Source of the DNA: Pengzhenrongella sicca
GTDB lineage: Bacteria; Actinomycetota; Actinomycetes; Actinomycetales; Cellulomonadaceae
DNA: 64,000 nucleotides
NCBI RefSeq assembly: GCF_017569225.1
Contig: NZ_CP071868.1
Location: 2,852,001 to 2,916,000, forward strand
Direction: 5' to 3'
Below the pieces are notes generated by a model. The model ran no database searches and was not told the DNA's origin. It saw only the letters and a list, made by a program, of their open reading frames with translations. Of the stretch, positions 17,660-29,189 are shown piece after piece. Each line of letters opens with the position of its first letter. Position 1 is the stretch's first letter. A program made the translations under genes and the position numbers.

Positions 17660-17880
17660 CAGGTGTGCTCCCTCGGTTGCTTCCGAATACTTCGACGCTA
17701 TGAGCCAAGTCATGGGATGACATGGGACCTAGGGCCTCACTGGGTCCCACGAGCGGCTCGTTCGGAAGGCGATCCTCGTCACACTAGGCCGGTGCGGCTC
17801 AGGTGCGAGGTGCTTTCGATGGTACGCGGCCACCTCGGCCACGAAGCGCCGTCGGAACGGCTCACCACGCGATGCGCCGG
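17660..17880 (-). promoter_or_regulatory. pflB upstream region with short repeats
   Basis: This 221-base gap between dxs and pflB holds a direct repeat CATGGGA at 17711 and 17721 (10-bp period). The first copy lies within the small inverted repeat GTCATGGGATGAC, and the second opens a TGGGACC/GGTCCCA inverted repeat at about 17724-17750. These are candidate sites for an oxygen-responsive regulator. I cannot place a -35/-10 pair with confidence. Confidence 0.35.
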
Positions 17881-19782
17881 CTAGGCGCCCGACGGCGGCG
17901 TCGGGCGCGCGGCGCCGAGCGCGACCAGCACGTCCTTCGCGATGTCTTCGGGGCGCAGCCGCAGGTCGGCGACGATCTGGGCCCGCGTCGCGTGCCCGAG
18001 GAAGGCGAGCGGCACGCCGATGGACGCGATCGCGGTGGTGACCCCGGCCTCGCGCGAACGCTGGGCGAGCATCGCCCCGATGCCGCCGTCGACGAGTCCG
18101 TCCTCGATCGTGACGACGTGGTCGTGCTGGCCGACGAGCTTCACGAGCGCGGCCGGCACCGGCAGCACCCAGCGGGGGTCGACGACGCTCACCCGCAGCC
18201 CGTGCGCGGCCAGCAGGTCGGCGACCGCGAGCGCGGTCGGGACCATCGAGCCGATCCCGACCAGGAGCACGGTCGGACCGGCGCCGCCCTCGTGCCGCGC
18301 GAGCACGTCGACGCCGTCGATCGAGTCCAGCGCGGGGATGGGCTCGACGAGCGCGCCCTTGGGGTAGCGCACGACGCTCGGGCCGTCGTCGATGTCGACG
18401 GCGGCGCGCAGCGCGGCGCGCAGCGTGGGCTCGTCGCGCGGGGCGGCCAGGCGCAGCCCGGGCACGATCGACAGCATCGCCATGTCCCACATGCCGTTGT
18501 GGCTCGCGCCGTCGTCGCCGGTGATGCCCGCGCGGTCGAGCACGATCGTCACGCCCGCGCGGTGCAGCGCGACGTCCATGATCAGCTGGTCGAAGGCGCG
18601 GTTGAGGAACGTCGCGTACACCGCGATGACCGGGTGCAGGCCCGCGAACGCCATGCCGGCGGCGGACGTCGCGGCGTGCTGCTCCGCGATGCCGACATCG
18701 AAGGTGCGGCGCGGGAACTCGGCCGCGAACGGCGCCAGGCCCACGGGAGCGAGCATCGCCGCGGTGATCGCGACGACGTCGGGGCGGCTCCGGCCGATCT
18801 GCACCATCTCGTCGGCGAAGACCGACGTCCAGCCGAACCGCGAGGGCGCCAGCGGCAGGCCCGTCTCGGGGTGGATCTTGCCGACGGCGTGGAACCGGTC
18901 CAGGACGTCCTGCTCGGCCGGGCTGTAGCCGCGGCCCTTCTCGGTGATCACGTGCACGATCACGGGGCCGCCGAACGCCTTGGCGCGCACGAGCGCGCGC
19001 TCGACGGCGGCGGCGTCGTGGCCGTCGACCGGGCCGACGTACTTCAGGCCGAGGCCCTCGAACATGCCCTCGGGCGCGACCACGTCCTTGAGGCCCTTCT
19101 TGAGGCCGTGCAGGGCGTCGTATGCCATCTGGCCGGGCACGCCCGAGCCGCGCAGCGTGCGCTTGCCCCACGACAGCACGTTCTCGTAACCGCGGGTGGT
19201 GCGCAGCGTGTCGAGGTGGTGCGCGAGCCCCCCGATCGTGGGCGCGTACGACCGGCCGTTGTCGTTGACCACGATGACGATGCGCCGGTTCGGGTCCCCG
19301 GCGATGTTGTTCAGCGCCTCCCAGGCCATGCCGCCGGTCAGCGCGCCGTCGCCGATCACCGCGACGACGTGGCGGTCCGTCTGGCCCTGCACCGCGTACG
19401 CCTTCGCGATGCCGTCGGCCCAGCTCAGCGCCGTGGACGCGTGCGAGTTCTCGACGATGTCGTGCTCGGACTCGGCCCGGCTCGGGTAGCCCGAGAGCCC
19501 GCCGCGCTTGCGCAGGTCGGCGAAGTCCTGCCGGCCGGTCAGCAGCTTGTGCACGTAGGCCTGGTGGCCGGTGTCGAACACCATCGAGTCGTGCGGGGAG
19601 TCGAACACGCGGTGCATCGCGAGCGTGAGCTCGACGACGCCGAGGTTCGGGCCGAGGTGGCCGCCGGTGCGCGAGACGGACTGGACGAGGAAGTCGCGGA
19701 TCTCGGCGGCGAGCTCGTCGATCTCGTGGGGCGTCAACCGGCGCACGTCCGCGGGCGTCCGGATAGTCTCGAGCAGGCCCAT
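17881..19782 (-). CDS. dxs: 1-deoxy-D-xylulose-5-phosphate synthase
   Basis: 633 residues. This thiamine-diphosphate enzyme makes DXP from pyruvate and glyceraldehyde 3-phosphate, the first step of the MEP isoprenoid pathway. The ThDP motif runs from [19 protein letters not shown], with [18 protein letters not shown] and [18 protein letters not shown] upstream; the second half carries the catalytic Glu region [18 protein letters not shown] and [18 protein letters not shown] 19782 has AGAGGG about 9 nt upstream and is preferred to the longer frame beginning at 19815. It shares the minus strand with pflB but is separated by 221 bases, so pflB probably has its own promoter. A polyprenyl synthase at 63025 uses the same pathway's products. 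Confidence 0.95.
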   Translation of the reverse strand: MGLLETIRTPADVRRLTPHEIDELAAEIRDFLVQSVSRTGGHLGPNLGVVELTLAMHRVFDSPHDSMVFDTGHQAYVHKLLTGRQDFADLRKRGGLSGYPSRAESEHDIVENSHASTALSWADGIAKAYAVQGQTDRHVVAVIGDGALTGGMAWEALNNIAGDPNRRIVIVVNDNGRSYAPTIGGLAHHLDTLRTTRGYENVLSWGKRTLRGSGVPGQMAYDALHGLKKGLKDVVAPEGMFEGLGLKYVGPVDGHDAAAVERALVRAKAFGGPVIVHVITEKGRGYSPAEQDVLDRFHAVGKIHPETGLPLAPSRFGWTSVFADEMVQIGRSRPDVVAITAAMLAPVGLAPFAAEFPRRTFDVGIAEQHAATSAAGMAFAGLHPVIAVYATFLNRAFDQLIMDVALHRAGVTIVLDRAGITGDDGASHNGMWDMAMLSIVPGLRLAAPRDEPTLRAALRAAVDIDDGPSVVRYPKGALVEPIPALDSIDGVDVLARHEGGAGPTVLLVGIGSMVPTALAVADLLAAHGLRVSVVDPRWVLPVPAALVKLVGQHDHVVTIEDGLVDGGIGAMLAQRSREAGVTTAIASIGVPLAFLGHATRAQIVADLRLRPEDIAKDVLVALGAARPTPPSGA

Positions 19783-19839
19783 GCGCTCATACCCTCTTCC
19801 ACGCTGGATGCGCACGTGCGGTACGCGCAGCGCCCCAGT

Positions 19840-21960
19840 CTATCGGCCCGGGCCGCCCGCCGCCCGAGCGGCCGGGCGCGCGTCGATCCGCACCCCCGCC
19901 GCGCCCGTCGCGGCCGTGACGACCGCGCCCTGCGCGTCGACCTGCACGAGCAGCGCGGCACCCGCGACGCGCAGCCCGTCCACGCGGACGGCACCGACCG
20001 GGGACGGCGACGGCGGCTCGATCCGGAGCACGCCGCCGGGCACGTCGGGCCGCAGGCCGAGCGCGGCGGTGAGCACCGCCACCGCGGCCGCGGCCGACCA
20101 GGCCTGCGGCCGGCACGCCGCGGGATAGGGCACGACCGTCGGCGCCGCGGCCGACGCGGCCCCCGAGTACAGCTCCGGCAGGCGGTACCCGAGCTGCTCC
20201 GCGGCGGCGAGCAGGCCCTCGACCAGCCGCGCGGCCTCGGCCGTCTGCCCGCTGCGCGCCAGCCCGGTGATCGCGATCGCGGTGTCGTGCGCCCACACGG
20301 ATCCCCCGTGGTAGCGCAGCGGCCAGTACCCGCCCGACGTCGACGACATCGTCCGCAGCCCGTAGCCGGAGCTCATGTCCGGCGCGCCGAGCCGCCGGGC
20401 CACCACGGCCTCCTCCGCCGGGGACAGGAGCCCGCTGCCCAGGAGGTGGCCGATGTTGCTGGTGAGCGTGTCGACCGGACGCTTCGCGGCGTCGAGCGCG
20501 ATCGCCGGATAGGGCCCGAGCTCGTCCTCGACCCAGAACGTCGCCCGGAACCGTGCCGCGAGCTCGGCCGCCCACGCGCGCCACGTGTCGGCGCCGGGTC
20601 GCCCGAAGGCCTCGAGCAGGCTGGCGCCCGCGAGCGCGGCCTCGTGCGCGTACCCCTGCACCTCGCAGAGCGCGATGGGCCCGACGGCGAGCGAGCCGTC
20701 GCGCCACTGCACCGAGTCGCCGGAGTCCTTCCAGCCCTGGTTCGCGAGCCCCCGACCCCCGGTGTCGGCGTACTCCAGGAAGCCGTCGCCGTCGGAGTCG
20801 GCGTAGTCGGTCATCCAGGCGAGCGCACGCTCCATCGCGGGCAGCAGCGCCTCGACCTGATCGGCGGCGAGCCCCCAGCGCCAGGCGTCGTGGAGCAGGC
20901 AGACCCACAACGGCGTCGCGTCGACGGTGCCGTAGTAGACCGGCGGCAGCACGCGCTCGCCGTCGCCGAGGTCGAGCGCCTTGGTGCGGATCTCGTGCAG
21001 GATCTTGCCCGGCTGCTCGGCGGTCTCGTCGTCGACCACGGTGCCCTGACGGGCCGCGAGCACCCGCAGGGTCCCGGCGGCGAGGTCGGTGCCGAGCGGG
21101 AGCAGCATGCGCGCGGCCCAGAGCGAGTCCCGGCCGAACAGGGTGAAGAACCACGGCGCCCCGGCGGCGAGAAACGTGTCGTCCGGCGCGAAGCTCGCGC
21201 TCATCCGCAGCCCGGCAAGGTCCTCGAGGGCCCGCTCGAGCAGCCGGGCGAGCCGGCGGTCGTCGCCGGTGACCGCCGGCGTCGACCACTCGGGTCGCGG
21301 GTCTGCGGGAGCGCCGACGACGCCCCCGGGCACGAGCGCGGCGACCTCCCAGCCGACGACGGTCGGCGCCCCGGGCGTGACCGTGACCCGCCAGCTCAGG
21401 CGCGGCGCCAGGGGGTCGGCGAGGTCGACCCGCGCCCCCGCGCCGCTGAGCGTCACGCGCGTGCCGTCCTCGCGGGCCCAGCTCGCGGCATCGGCGTGCG
21501 CGGGGTCGGCTTGCGGGGTGCCCGAGCCGCGGGCGGGCACCGGCGCGGGGCGCTGGCCCATCTTCACGCGGTCCATGTCGGCGAGGTCGCAGGCGAACGT
21601 CGCCTCGAGGAGCAGCGTGACGGGGCCGGCGGTCGCGCACGTCAGCTCGAGGCGTTCGCGCACGAGCCCCGGTGCGACGGTGCGCAGGCGCCGCAGCGCC
21701 AGCGTGGGGTCGGCGCCCGGGCCGTCCGCGCGGCGCAGCAGGGCGAGCATCTCGACGGCGCCCGGGCCGGCGGGGCCGGCCGCGATCGTCTCCGGCTCGA
21801 TCCCGTCGACCGTCACCACGGCGCTCGAGAGCACGCGCACGTCGCCGTGGTAGTAGCCCTGCGCTCCGCAGGCGCGCACCTGGCCGTCGGGCCCGGACCA
21901 CGCCTGGGTGGGCGCCATCGTGGCCGCGAGGAGATCGTGCAGGAGCGGCTGAAGCTCCAT
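19840..21960 (-). CDS. Glycogen-debranching-type amylo-alpha-1,6-glucosidase
   Basis: 706 residues. The N-terminal glycogen-debranching beta domain (about 1-250) starts with YYHGDVRVLSSAVVTVDG. It is followed by an (alpha/alpha)6 barrel with WFFTLFGRDSLWAARMLLPL, EQPGKILHEIRTKALDLGD, VYYGTVDATPLWVCLLHDAW and SVWAHDTAIAITGLARSG, the order expected in this family. It is expected to hydrolyse alpha-1,6 or terminal glucosidic bonds of imported or stored alpha-glucans; no signal peptide, so cytoplasmic. ATG 21960 has AAGAGG 6 nt upstream. It diverges from the LacI gene and shares an operator region with it, so it is probably induced together with the ABC importer. Confidence 0.85.
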   Translation of the reverse strand: MELQPLLHDLLAATMAPTQAWSGPDGQVRACGAQGYYHGDVRVLSSAVVTVDGIEPETIAAGPAGPGAVEMLALLRRADGPGADPTLALRRLRTVAPGLVRERLELTCATAGPVTLLLEATFACDLADMDRVKMGQRPAPVPARGSGTPQADPAHADAASWAREDGTRVTLSGAGARVDLADPLAPRLSWRVTVTPGAPTVVGWEVAALVPGGVVGAPADPRPEWSTPAVTGDDRRLARLLERALEDLAGLRMSASFAPDDTFLAAGAPWFFTLFGRDSLWAARMLLPLGTDLAAGTLRVLAARQGTVVDDETAEQPGKILHEIRTKALDLGDGERVLPPVYYGTVDATPLWVCLLHDAWRWGLAADQVEALLPAMERALAWMTDYADSDGDGFLEYADTGGRGLANQGWKDSGDSVQWRDGSLAVGPIALCEVQGYAHEAALAGASLLEAFGRPGADTWRAWAAELAARFRATFWVEDELGPYPAIALDAAKRPVDTLTSNIGHLLGSGLLSPAEEAVVARRLGAPDMSSGYGLRTMSSTSGGYWPLRYHGGSVWAHDTAIAITGLARSGQTAEAARLVEGLLAAAEQLGYRLPELYSGAASAAAPTVVPYPAACRPQAWSAAAAVAVLTAALGLRPDVPGGVLRIEPPSPSPVGAVRVDGLRVAGAALLVQVDAQGAVVTAATGAAGVRIDARPAARAAGGPGR

Positions 21961-21968
21961 CGGTGCCT

Positions 21969-21998
21969 CTTTCCGGGGGTCGACTTTCCGGGGGTCGA
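21969..21998. repeat. Perfect 15-bp tandem duplication in 5' leader
   Basis: CTTTCCGGGGGTCGA occurs twice without a gap just upstream of the debranching-enzyme start, inside its leader. Confidence 0.85.
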
Positions 21999-22034
21999 CG
22001 TGGTCGCGAGTGCCCGCGGCGTGACCCGTTCGAC

Positions 22035-22089
22035 TTGACATCGCGCCCGGCCGGGCTGAGTCTGGCACAGTAATTTGATCGATCCAATC
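22035..22089. promoter_or_regulatory. Divergent promoter and LacI-type operator
   Basis: On the plus strand TTGACA (22035-22040), 17 nt and GAGTCT form a promoter toward lacI. On the minus strand TTGGAT, 17 nt and CAGACT point toward the debranching gene. Between them AATTTGATCGATCCAATC (22072-22089) is an imperfect palindrome with a central CG, as LacI-family operators have. AATTTGA/TCAAATT (22072, 22115) and GGCACAGT/ACTGTGCC (22064, 22132) are wider inverted repeats. Confidence 0.5.
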
Positions 22090-22168
22090 CCGCACCGACG
22101 CGAATGTGGAACGCTCAAATTTCTCGGCGGCACTGTGCCGCGAGGACCGTTCGGCGCGAGGAGGCGAC

Positions 22169-23254
22169 GTGAACGACGTGCACCGGCCCACTCTGGAGAC
22201 CGTGGCAGCGCGGGCGGCCGTGTCCCGCCAGACCGTGTCGAACGCGCTCAACGCGCCGCACCTCGTGCGGCCGGAGACCCTCGCCCGGGTGCTCGCCGTC
22301 GTCGGCGAGCTGGAGTACCGCCCGCACGGCGCGGCGCGGCAGCTGCGCACCAACCGGTCGCACGTGATCGGGCTCCGGCTCGAGCCGACCGTCGACGGCA
22401 TCAGCGGCGCCCTCCTGGACCGCTTCCTGCACGCCCTCACCGAGCAGGCCCAGCAGCGCGGGTACCGCGTCATGCTCTTCACCGCGGCCGACGACGACGC
22501 CGAGATCGCCCAGTACGGCGAGCTCCTCGACGTGCTCCAGGTGGATGCCTTCGTGCTCACCTCGACCCACCACGACGACCCGCGCACCCAGTGGCTGTCG
22601 ACGCACGGCGTGCCGTTCGTGACGTTCGGGCGCGCGTGGGCCTCGGGCGATGCCGCGCCGCCGGTCCAGCACGCCTGGGTCGACGTCGACGGCGCCGCGG
22701 GGACGCAGGCGGCGGTCGAGCACCTGGTCGAGCGCGGGCACCGACGCATCGCGTTCATCGGCTGGCCCGACGGCTCCGACTCCGGCGACGACCGGCGCGC
22801 GGGCTGGCACCGCGCGATGATCGCCGCCGACGTCGCGGCGCCGCGCTCGCTCGACGGACTGTGCGCCCGCGTGGTCGACGGCGTCGGGTCCGGCTCCGCG
22901 GCGGCCGAGGAGCTGCTCGCCTCGGCCGAGCCCACGGCGTTCGTGTGCGCGAGCGACTCCCTGGCCCTCGGCGCCCTGGTCACGGCCCGCGCGCACGGGC
23001 GGGCGACCCCGAGCGGCGAGGTGACCGCCGTCGTCGGCTTCGACGACACCCCCGTGGCCCGAGCGATCGGCCTGACGTCGGTCGCCCAGCCGCTCATCGA
23101 CGCCGCCGAGCGCGCGTTCGGCCTGCTGTTGAGCGAGGTCCACGGCAACCGGCCGCGGTCGGCGGGCGGCTGGGCCGGCCACCAGGTGCTGCTCCAGCCG
23201 GAGCTCGTCCCCCGCGAGTCGAGCGCCCGCCCCGCTCCCCGCGGCCCCGACTGA
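22169..23254 (+). CDS. LacI-family transcriptional regulator
   Basis: 361 residues. The N-terminal helix-turn-helix TLETVAARAAVSRQTVSNAL and hinge LEYRPHGAARQLRTNRSHVI are classic LacI. The periplasmic-binding-protein-like effector domain follows, with the C-terminal VGFDDTPVARAIGLTSVAQP motif. GTG 22169 follows GGAGG by 4 nt; the frame continues upstream but through the promoter. It probably represses both the divergent debranching gene and the ABC operon downstream, and itself, from the operator at 22072. The ligand is likely an alpha-glucan oligosaccharide by context (inference). Confidence 0.9.
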   Translation: MNDVHRPTLETVAARAAVSRQTVSNALNAPHLVRPETLARVLAVVGELEYRPHGAARQLRTNRSHVIGLRLEPTVDGISGALLDRFLHALTEQAQQRGYRVMLFTAADDDAEIAQYGELLDVLQVDAFVLTSTHHDDPRTQWLSTHGVPFVTFGRAWASGDAAPPVQHAWVDVDGAAGTQAAVEHLVERGHRRIAFIGWPDGSDSGDDRRAGWHRAMIAADVAAPRSLDGLCARVVDGVGSGSAAAEELLASAEPTAFVCASDSLALGALVTARAHGRATPSGEVTAVVGFDDTPVARAIGLTSVAQPLIDAAERAFGLLLSEVHGNRPRSAGGWAGHQVLLQPELVPRESSARPAPRGPD

Positions 23255-23329
23255 CCGTCCCCGACCCGCGATGCCCGCCCCAGCTCAGCACCACGTCGGC
23301 CCCACCCACCGTGCCTTGAAGGAGATCTC

Positions 23330-24598
23330 ATGAAGCGCAAGTCTTCGACCACGACCCTCGCCGCGTTGCTCGCCGCCGGCGCGCTCACGCTCACCGCGTG
23401 CGGGGGCGGATCCGGGTTCGACGACGAATCCGCCGACGCCGACGCCGGTGCCGGTGCCGGTGCCGGGAATGCCGAGCTCACGGTGCTCATCGGCTCGAGC
23501 GGCGACTCCGAGACCGATGCGGTCACCACGGCCGTCAGCGACTGGTCGACCGAGTCCGGCACCGCGGCTTCGGTCAACGTCGCCTCCGACCTCGTGCAGC
23601 AGCTCAGCCAGGGCTTCGCCGGCGGCAACCCCCCGGACGTGTTCTACCTCGGCAGCGAGACGTTCGCCGGCTATGCCGCGAACGGTTCCCTGCTGCCGTA
23701 CGCCGCGGAGCTGTCGAACGCCGACGACTTCTTCCCGACCCTGAGCGAGACCTTTACGTTCGACGGCACCTTCACGTGTGCCCCCAAGGACTTCTCGACG
23801 CTCGCCCTCATCATCAACACCGACGCCTGGGCGACTGCCGGCCTCACCGACGCCGACATCCCGACGACGTGGGACCAGCTCCGCTCGACCGCGACGGCCC
23901 TGACCACCGACACCCAGGTCGGGCTGACCTTCGGGCCCGAGTACCAGCGCATCGGCGCGTTCTTCGAACAGGCAGGCGGCTCGATGACGAGCGAGGACGG
24001 CACCGAGGCCGCGGTCAACAGCGCCGAGAACGTCGAGGCCCTCACCTACGTCAAGAGCCTGCTCACCGAGGGCGTGCTGAAGTACCCGGCCGACATCGAC
24101 TCGGGCTGGGGCGGCGAGGCGTTCGGCACCGGGAAGGCCGCCATGACGATCGAGGGGAACTGGATCGACGGCGCGATGAAGACCGACTACCCCGACGTCA
24201 GCTACACCGTCGTCGAGCTCCCGGCCGGCCCCGCGGGCAAGGGCACGCTGCAGTTCACCAACTGCTGGGGCATCGCCGCCGACGGCGCCAACACCGGGGC
24301 CGCGACAGCGCTCGTCGAGCACCTGACCGCGCCCGAGACGCAGCTCGCGTTCGCCGACGCGTTCGGCGTGATGCCGTCCGTGCAGTCAGCGGCCGCCGAC
24401 TGGACCGCCAAGTACCCGGAGAAGGCGGCGTTCCTCGACAGCGCCGAGTTCGCCGTCGGCGTTGTCAACGCCCAGGGCGCCACCGACGTCATCGCCGACT
24501 TCAACGCCCAGCTCGAGGCGCTCGCGAGCTCCGACCCGCAGGCCATCCTCGACAGCGTCCAGACGAACCTCGAGGCCGTGCTCGGCGCGAGCTCCTGA
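23330..24598 (+). CDS. Sugar ABC transporter substrate-binding lipoprotein
   Basis: 422 residues. The signal peptide MKRKSSTTTLAALLAAGALT ends in the lipobox LTAC, so the protein is anchored outside the membrane by lipidated Cys. An acidic Asp/Ala/Gly linker follows, then a family 1 solute-binding fold (ELTVLIGSSGDSETDAV; PKDFSTLALIINTDAWATAG; GTGKAAMTIEGNWI; AFADAFGVMPS). The Shine-Dalgarno GAAGGAG is strong. It delivers a sugar to the two permeases that follow; the substrate cannot be read from sequence, but the neighbouring alpha-glucosidase suggests malto-oligosaccharides. Confidence 0.92.
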   Translation: MKRKSSTTTLAALLAAGALTLTACGGGSGFDDESADADAGAGAGAGNAELTVLIGSSGDSETDAVTTAVSDWSTESGTAASVNVASDLVQQLSQGFAGGNPPDVFYLGSETFAGYAANGSLLPYAAELSNADDFFPTLSETFTFDGTFTCAPKDFSTLALIINTDAWATAGLTDADIPTTWDQLRSTATALTTDTQVGLTFGPEYQRIGAFFEQAGGSMTSEDGTEAAVNSAENVEALTYVKSLLTEGVLKYPADIDSGWGGEAFGTGKAAMTIEGNWIDGAMKTDYPDVSYTVVELPAGPAGKGTLQFTNCWGIAADGANTGAATALVEHLTAPETQLAFADAFGVMPSVQSAAADWTAKYPEKAAFLDSAEFAVGVVNAQGATDVIADFNAQLEALASSDPQAILDSVQTNLEAVLGASS

Positions 24599-24600
24599 CC

Positions 24601-25728
24601 ATGGCCACCACCACCGCTCCGGTCCGGCGCCGCCGGCCCCGCCGCTCCGGGATCCAGGGCCGCGAGGCCGTGGCGGGCTGGCTGTTCGTCGCCCCCGTGC
24701 TTGTCATCCTGGGGCTGTTCCTGGTCCTGCCGGTCGCGATGGCCGCCTGGGTGAGCGTGTCCGACTGGACGGGGCGGGGCAGCCCGTTCTCGAGCGACGT
24801 CGGGTTCGTGGGGGCACAGAACTACCGCACCCTCATGGTCGACGGCGGCCTGGCCACCCAGGACTTCGGCACGGCCATGCGCAACAACGCCTGGTACGTC
24901 CTGCTCGTGGTGCCGACCCAGACCGCGATCTCGCTGTTCCTGGCCGTCATGGTGAACCGGCGCATCCTGCGCGGGCGCGGCTTCTTCCGGACGGCGTTCT
25001 ACTTCCCGTCCGTGACGAGCTCGGTCGCGATCGTCGTGCTATGGCTCTTCCTGTTCTCGGCGTCGGGAGCCGTGAACAAGCTGCTGTCCTTCATCGGCAT
25101 CGCCGGGCCCAACTGGTTCAACGACCCGCGCGGCATCGTGCACGTGACGCTGGGCGCGATCGGGGTCGACGCGCCCGCCGCCGGCCTGCTCGCGGAGCAC
25201 GGGTTCCTCGGCATCACGTGGTGGCAGTGGCTCGCGGGGCCAAGCTTCGCGATGTCCGCGTTCATCCTGATGGCCGTCTTCACGACCTCCGGCACGTTCA
25301 TGCTGCTGTTCATCGCGGCCCTGCAGAACATCTCCGGCGAGGTCGAGGAGGCCGCGATGATGGACGGCACGACGGCGTGGCAGCGGTTCCGGCTCGTGAC
25401 GTTGCCGATGCTGCGGCCCACCCTGTTCACGGTGCTGACCCTCGGCCTCATCGGGGCGTGGCAGGTCTTCGACCAGATCTACACCGGCACCCAGGGCGGC
25501 CCGTCGAAGACGACGCTCACGCCCGCGTTCCTGTCTTACCAGGCGTCCTTCAACAACGGCCGGTGGGGGCAGGGCGCCGCGATCGCGTTCGTGCTCTTCG
25601 CACTCATCGTCGTGCTCACGGTCGCCCAGCGGTTCATCCTGCGCGAGTCCGACACCGTGCCGCGCCGCAAGCGGTTCGTACGCACGCCGCCGGTGCCCAC
25701 CCTGACCGACGAGAAGAGCTCGACGTGA
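24601..25728 (+). CDS. Sugar ABC transporter permease (MalF-type)
   Basis: 375 residues with about six membrane spans, the first being GWLFVAPVLVILGLFLVLPV. The ATPase-contact EAA loop is EVEEAAMMDGTTAWQRF near residue 257. ATG 24601 starts 2 bases after the stop of the binding protein. It carries a larger extracytoplasmic loop (about 165-215) than many homologues. No ATPase gene lies in the cluster, so a shared MsiK-type ATPase elsewhere is expected. Confidence 0.92.
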   Translation: MATTTAPVRRRRPRRSGIQGREAVAGWLFVAPVLVILGLFLVLPVAMAAWVSVSDWTGRGSPFSSDVGFVGAQNYRTLMVDGGLATQDFGTAMRNNAWYVLLVVPTQTAISLFLAVMVNRRILRGRGFFRTAFYFPSVTSSVAIVVLWLFLFSASGAVNKLLSFIGIAGPNWFNDPRGIVHVTLGAIGVDAPAAGLLAEHGFLGITWWQWLAGPSFAMSAFILMAVFTTSGTFMLLFIAALQNISGEVEEAAMMDGTTAWQRFRLVTLPMLRPTLFTVLTLGLIGAWQVFDQIYTGTQGGPSKTTLTPAFLSYQASFNNGRWGQGAAIAFVLFALIVVLTVAQRFILRESDTVPRRKRFVRTPPVPTLTDEKSST

Positions 25729-26633
25729 CCACCACCAGCGCCGCCCCGACGGCCGCCCGCGGCGCGGCGGCGCCGCCCGCGGCGGCGAGGACCGATCGCG
25801 AGCGGAACCGTCGACGGATCGCCCGGACGGCGACGTACGCCGTGCTGCTGGCCGTCGCCGCCGTCTACATCTACCCGTTCCTGATCAACGTCGCGACGTC
25901 CTTCAAGACCGACGCGGACGCGACGTCCGACCCGCTCTCGCTGGTCCCGGCGTCCTGGTCCCTCGACGCGTACTCGCGGCTCTTCCTGCGCTCGGACTTC
26001 CCGGTCTGGTTCGCCAACTCGGCGATCGTGACGGTCTGCGTCACGGCGGGCCGGGTCTTCCTCAACTCCCTCGCCGGGTATGCGCTCGCGCGGGTCGACT
26101 TCCGCGGTCGCGGCGTCGTGTTCGCCGGGATCATCGCGGTCATGGCGGTGCCCGGCGTCGTGCTGCTCATCCCGAAATTCCTCGTCATCAACCAGCTCGG
26201 GATGTACGACACCTACGCGGGCATGATCATCCCGCTCCTGTCGGACGCGGCGGGAATCTTCATCATGAAAAACTTCTTCGAGTCGATCCCCCGCAGCGTC
26301 GAGGAGGCCGCCAAGATCGACGGGGCGAGCACGTTCCGCACCTTCTGGTCGGTCGTGCTGCCCATGGCCCGGCCAGCGCTCGTGACCCTCGTGATCCTGT
26401 CGTTCCAGGGGTCGTGGAACGAGCTCTCGCACTTCATCGTGTCGGCGCAGAGCCCGGAGCTCATGACCTTGACCAAGGGCGTCGCGCAGCTCGCCTCGGG
26501 CGCGCTGAGCCAGGGCAACCAGTACCCGGTCAAGCTCGCGGCCGCGGCCGTCATGACGATCCCGGTCGCCGTCATGTTCTTCATCTTCCAGCGGCGCATC
26601 ATGAATACGACCGAGGGCGCCGAGAAGGGCTGA
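25725..26633 (+). CDS. Sugar ABC transporter permease (MalG-type)
   Basis: 302 residues, six membrane spans beginning TYAVLLAVAAVYIYPFLINV. The EAA loop is RSVEEAAKIDGASTFRTFW. GTG 25725 overlaps the previous stop (GTGA), so translation is coupled and subunit ratio 1:1 is expected. It is the last gene of the importer operon; there is no obvious terminator in the 54 bases before the guaB1 promoter. Confidence 0.92.
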   Translation: MTTTSAAPTAARGAAAPPAAARTDRERNRRRIARTATYAVLLAVAAVYIYPFLINVATSFKTDADATSDPLSLVPASWSLDAYSRLFLRSDFPVWFANSAIVTVCVTAGRVFLNSLAGYALARVDFRGRGVVFAGIIAVMAVPGVVLLIPKFLVINQLGMYDTYAGMIIPLLSDAAGIFIMKNFFESIPRSVEEAAKIDGASTFRTFWSVVLPMARPALVTLVILSFQGSWNELSHFIVSAQSPELMTLTKGVAQLASGALSQGNQYPVKLAAAAVMTIPVAVMFFIFQRRIMNTTEGAEKG

Positions 26634-28812
<2,179 letters not shown>

Positions 28813-28822
28813 CGGCCGCCGG

Positions 28823-28878
28823 AGCGGCTCCCAGAGCGGCTCCCAGAGCGGCTCCCGAAGCGGCTCCCGGAGCGGTCC
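28823..28878. repeat. 12-bp tandem repeat, about 4.7 copies
   Basis: AGCGGCTCCCAG repeats with period 12 directly after the Nudix stop (copies at 28823, 28835, 28847, 28859 and a partial one at 28871). It opens the 377-base gap before glpD, which contains no gene that I can support. Confidence 0.8.
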
Positions 28879-28909
28879 GTGGTCGGCCTCAGGCCGCCTC
28901 CGGTCGCCC

Positions 28910-29026
28910 GCGTGTGGGCAATCTGCTCCCCGCCGCACGCGTGTGGGCGATCTGCGGGTCCGGAGCCAATTCAGGGGACCGAACGCCCACACGCGCGCGG
29001 ACCCGGGCCGATTGCCCACACTCGCG
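28910..29026. repeat. REP-like intergenic element, copy 2
   Basis: Two forward motifs, GCGTGTGGGCAATCTG (from 28910) and GCGTGTGGGCGATCTG (from 28940), are followed by inverted copies GAACGCCCACACGCG (28981) and GATTGCCCACACTCGCG (from 29010). The layout equals that at 2471-2586. Short ORFs here are repeat-derived. Confidence 0.65.
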
Positions 29027-29049
29027 CCCGGCGGCCGCAGATGGTCGTG

Positions 29050-29086
29050 GTGCACGTATGTGCACAGAGTTTGCGCATACGTGCAC
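29050..29086. promoter_or_regulatory. Inverted repeat upstream of glpD (candidate operator or hairpin)
   Basis: GTGCACGTATGTGC (29050-29063) and GCGCATACGTGCAC (29073-29086) match at 13 of 14 positions around a 9-base spacer. A smaller perfect inverted repeat, CCCGTGA-GTCA-TCACGGG, lies at 29159-29176, just before the Shine-Dalgarno. Either could be a glycerol-regulator site. Confidence 0.45.
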
Positions 29087-29189
29087 GGCGGGCGACCATG
29101 GATCAGACGTTCGGTAGAGACCTCGACGATGCAGTCCGGGGCCGCCGGCGACAGGCGACCCGTGAGTCATCACGGGCGAGGAGGAAACA

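Noticed and set aside
15401-17884. 827-codon plus-strand frame opposite pflB
   Set aside because: Antisense shadow of pflB; its translation has no recognisable domain.
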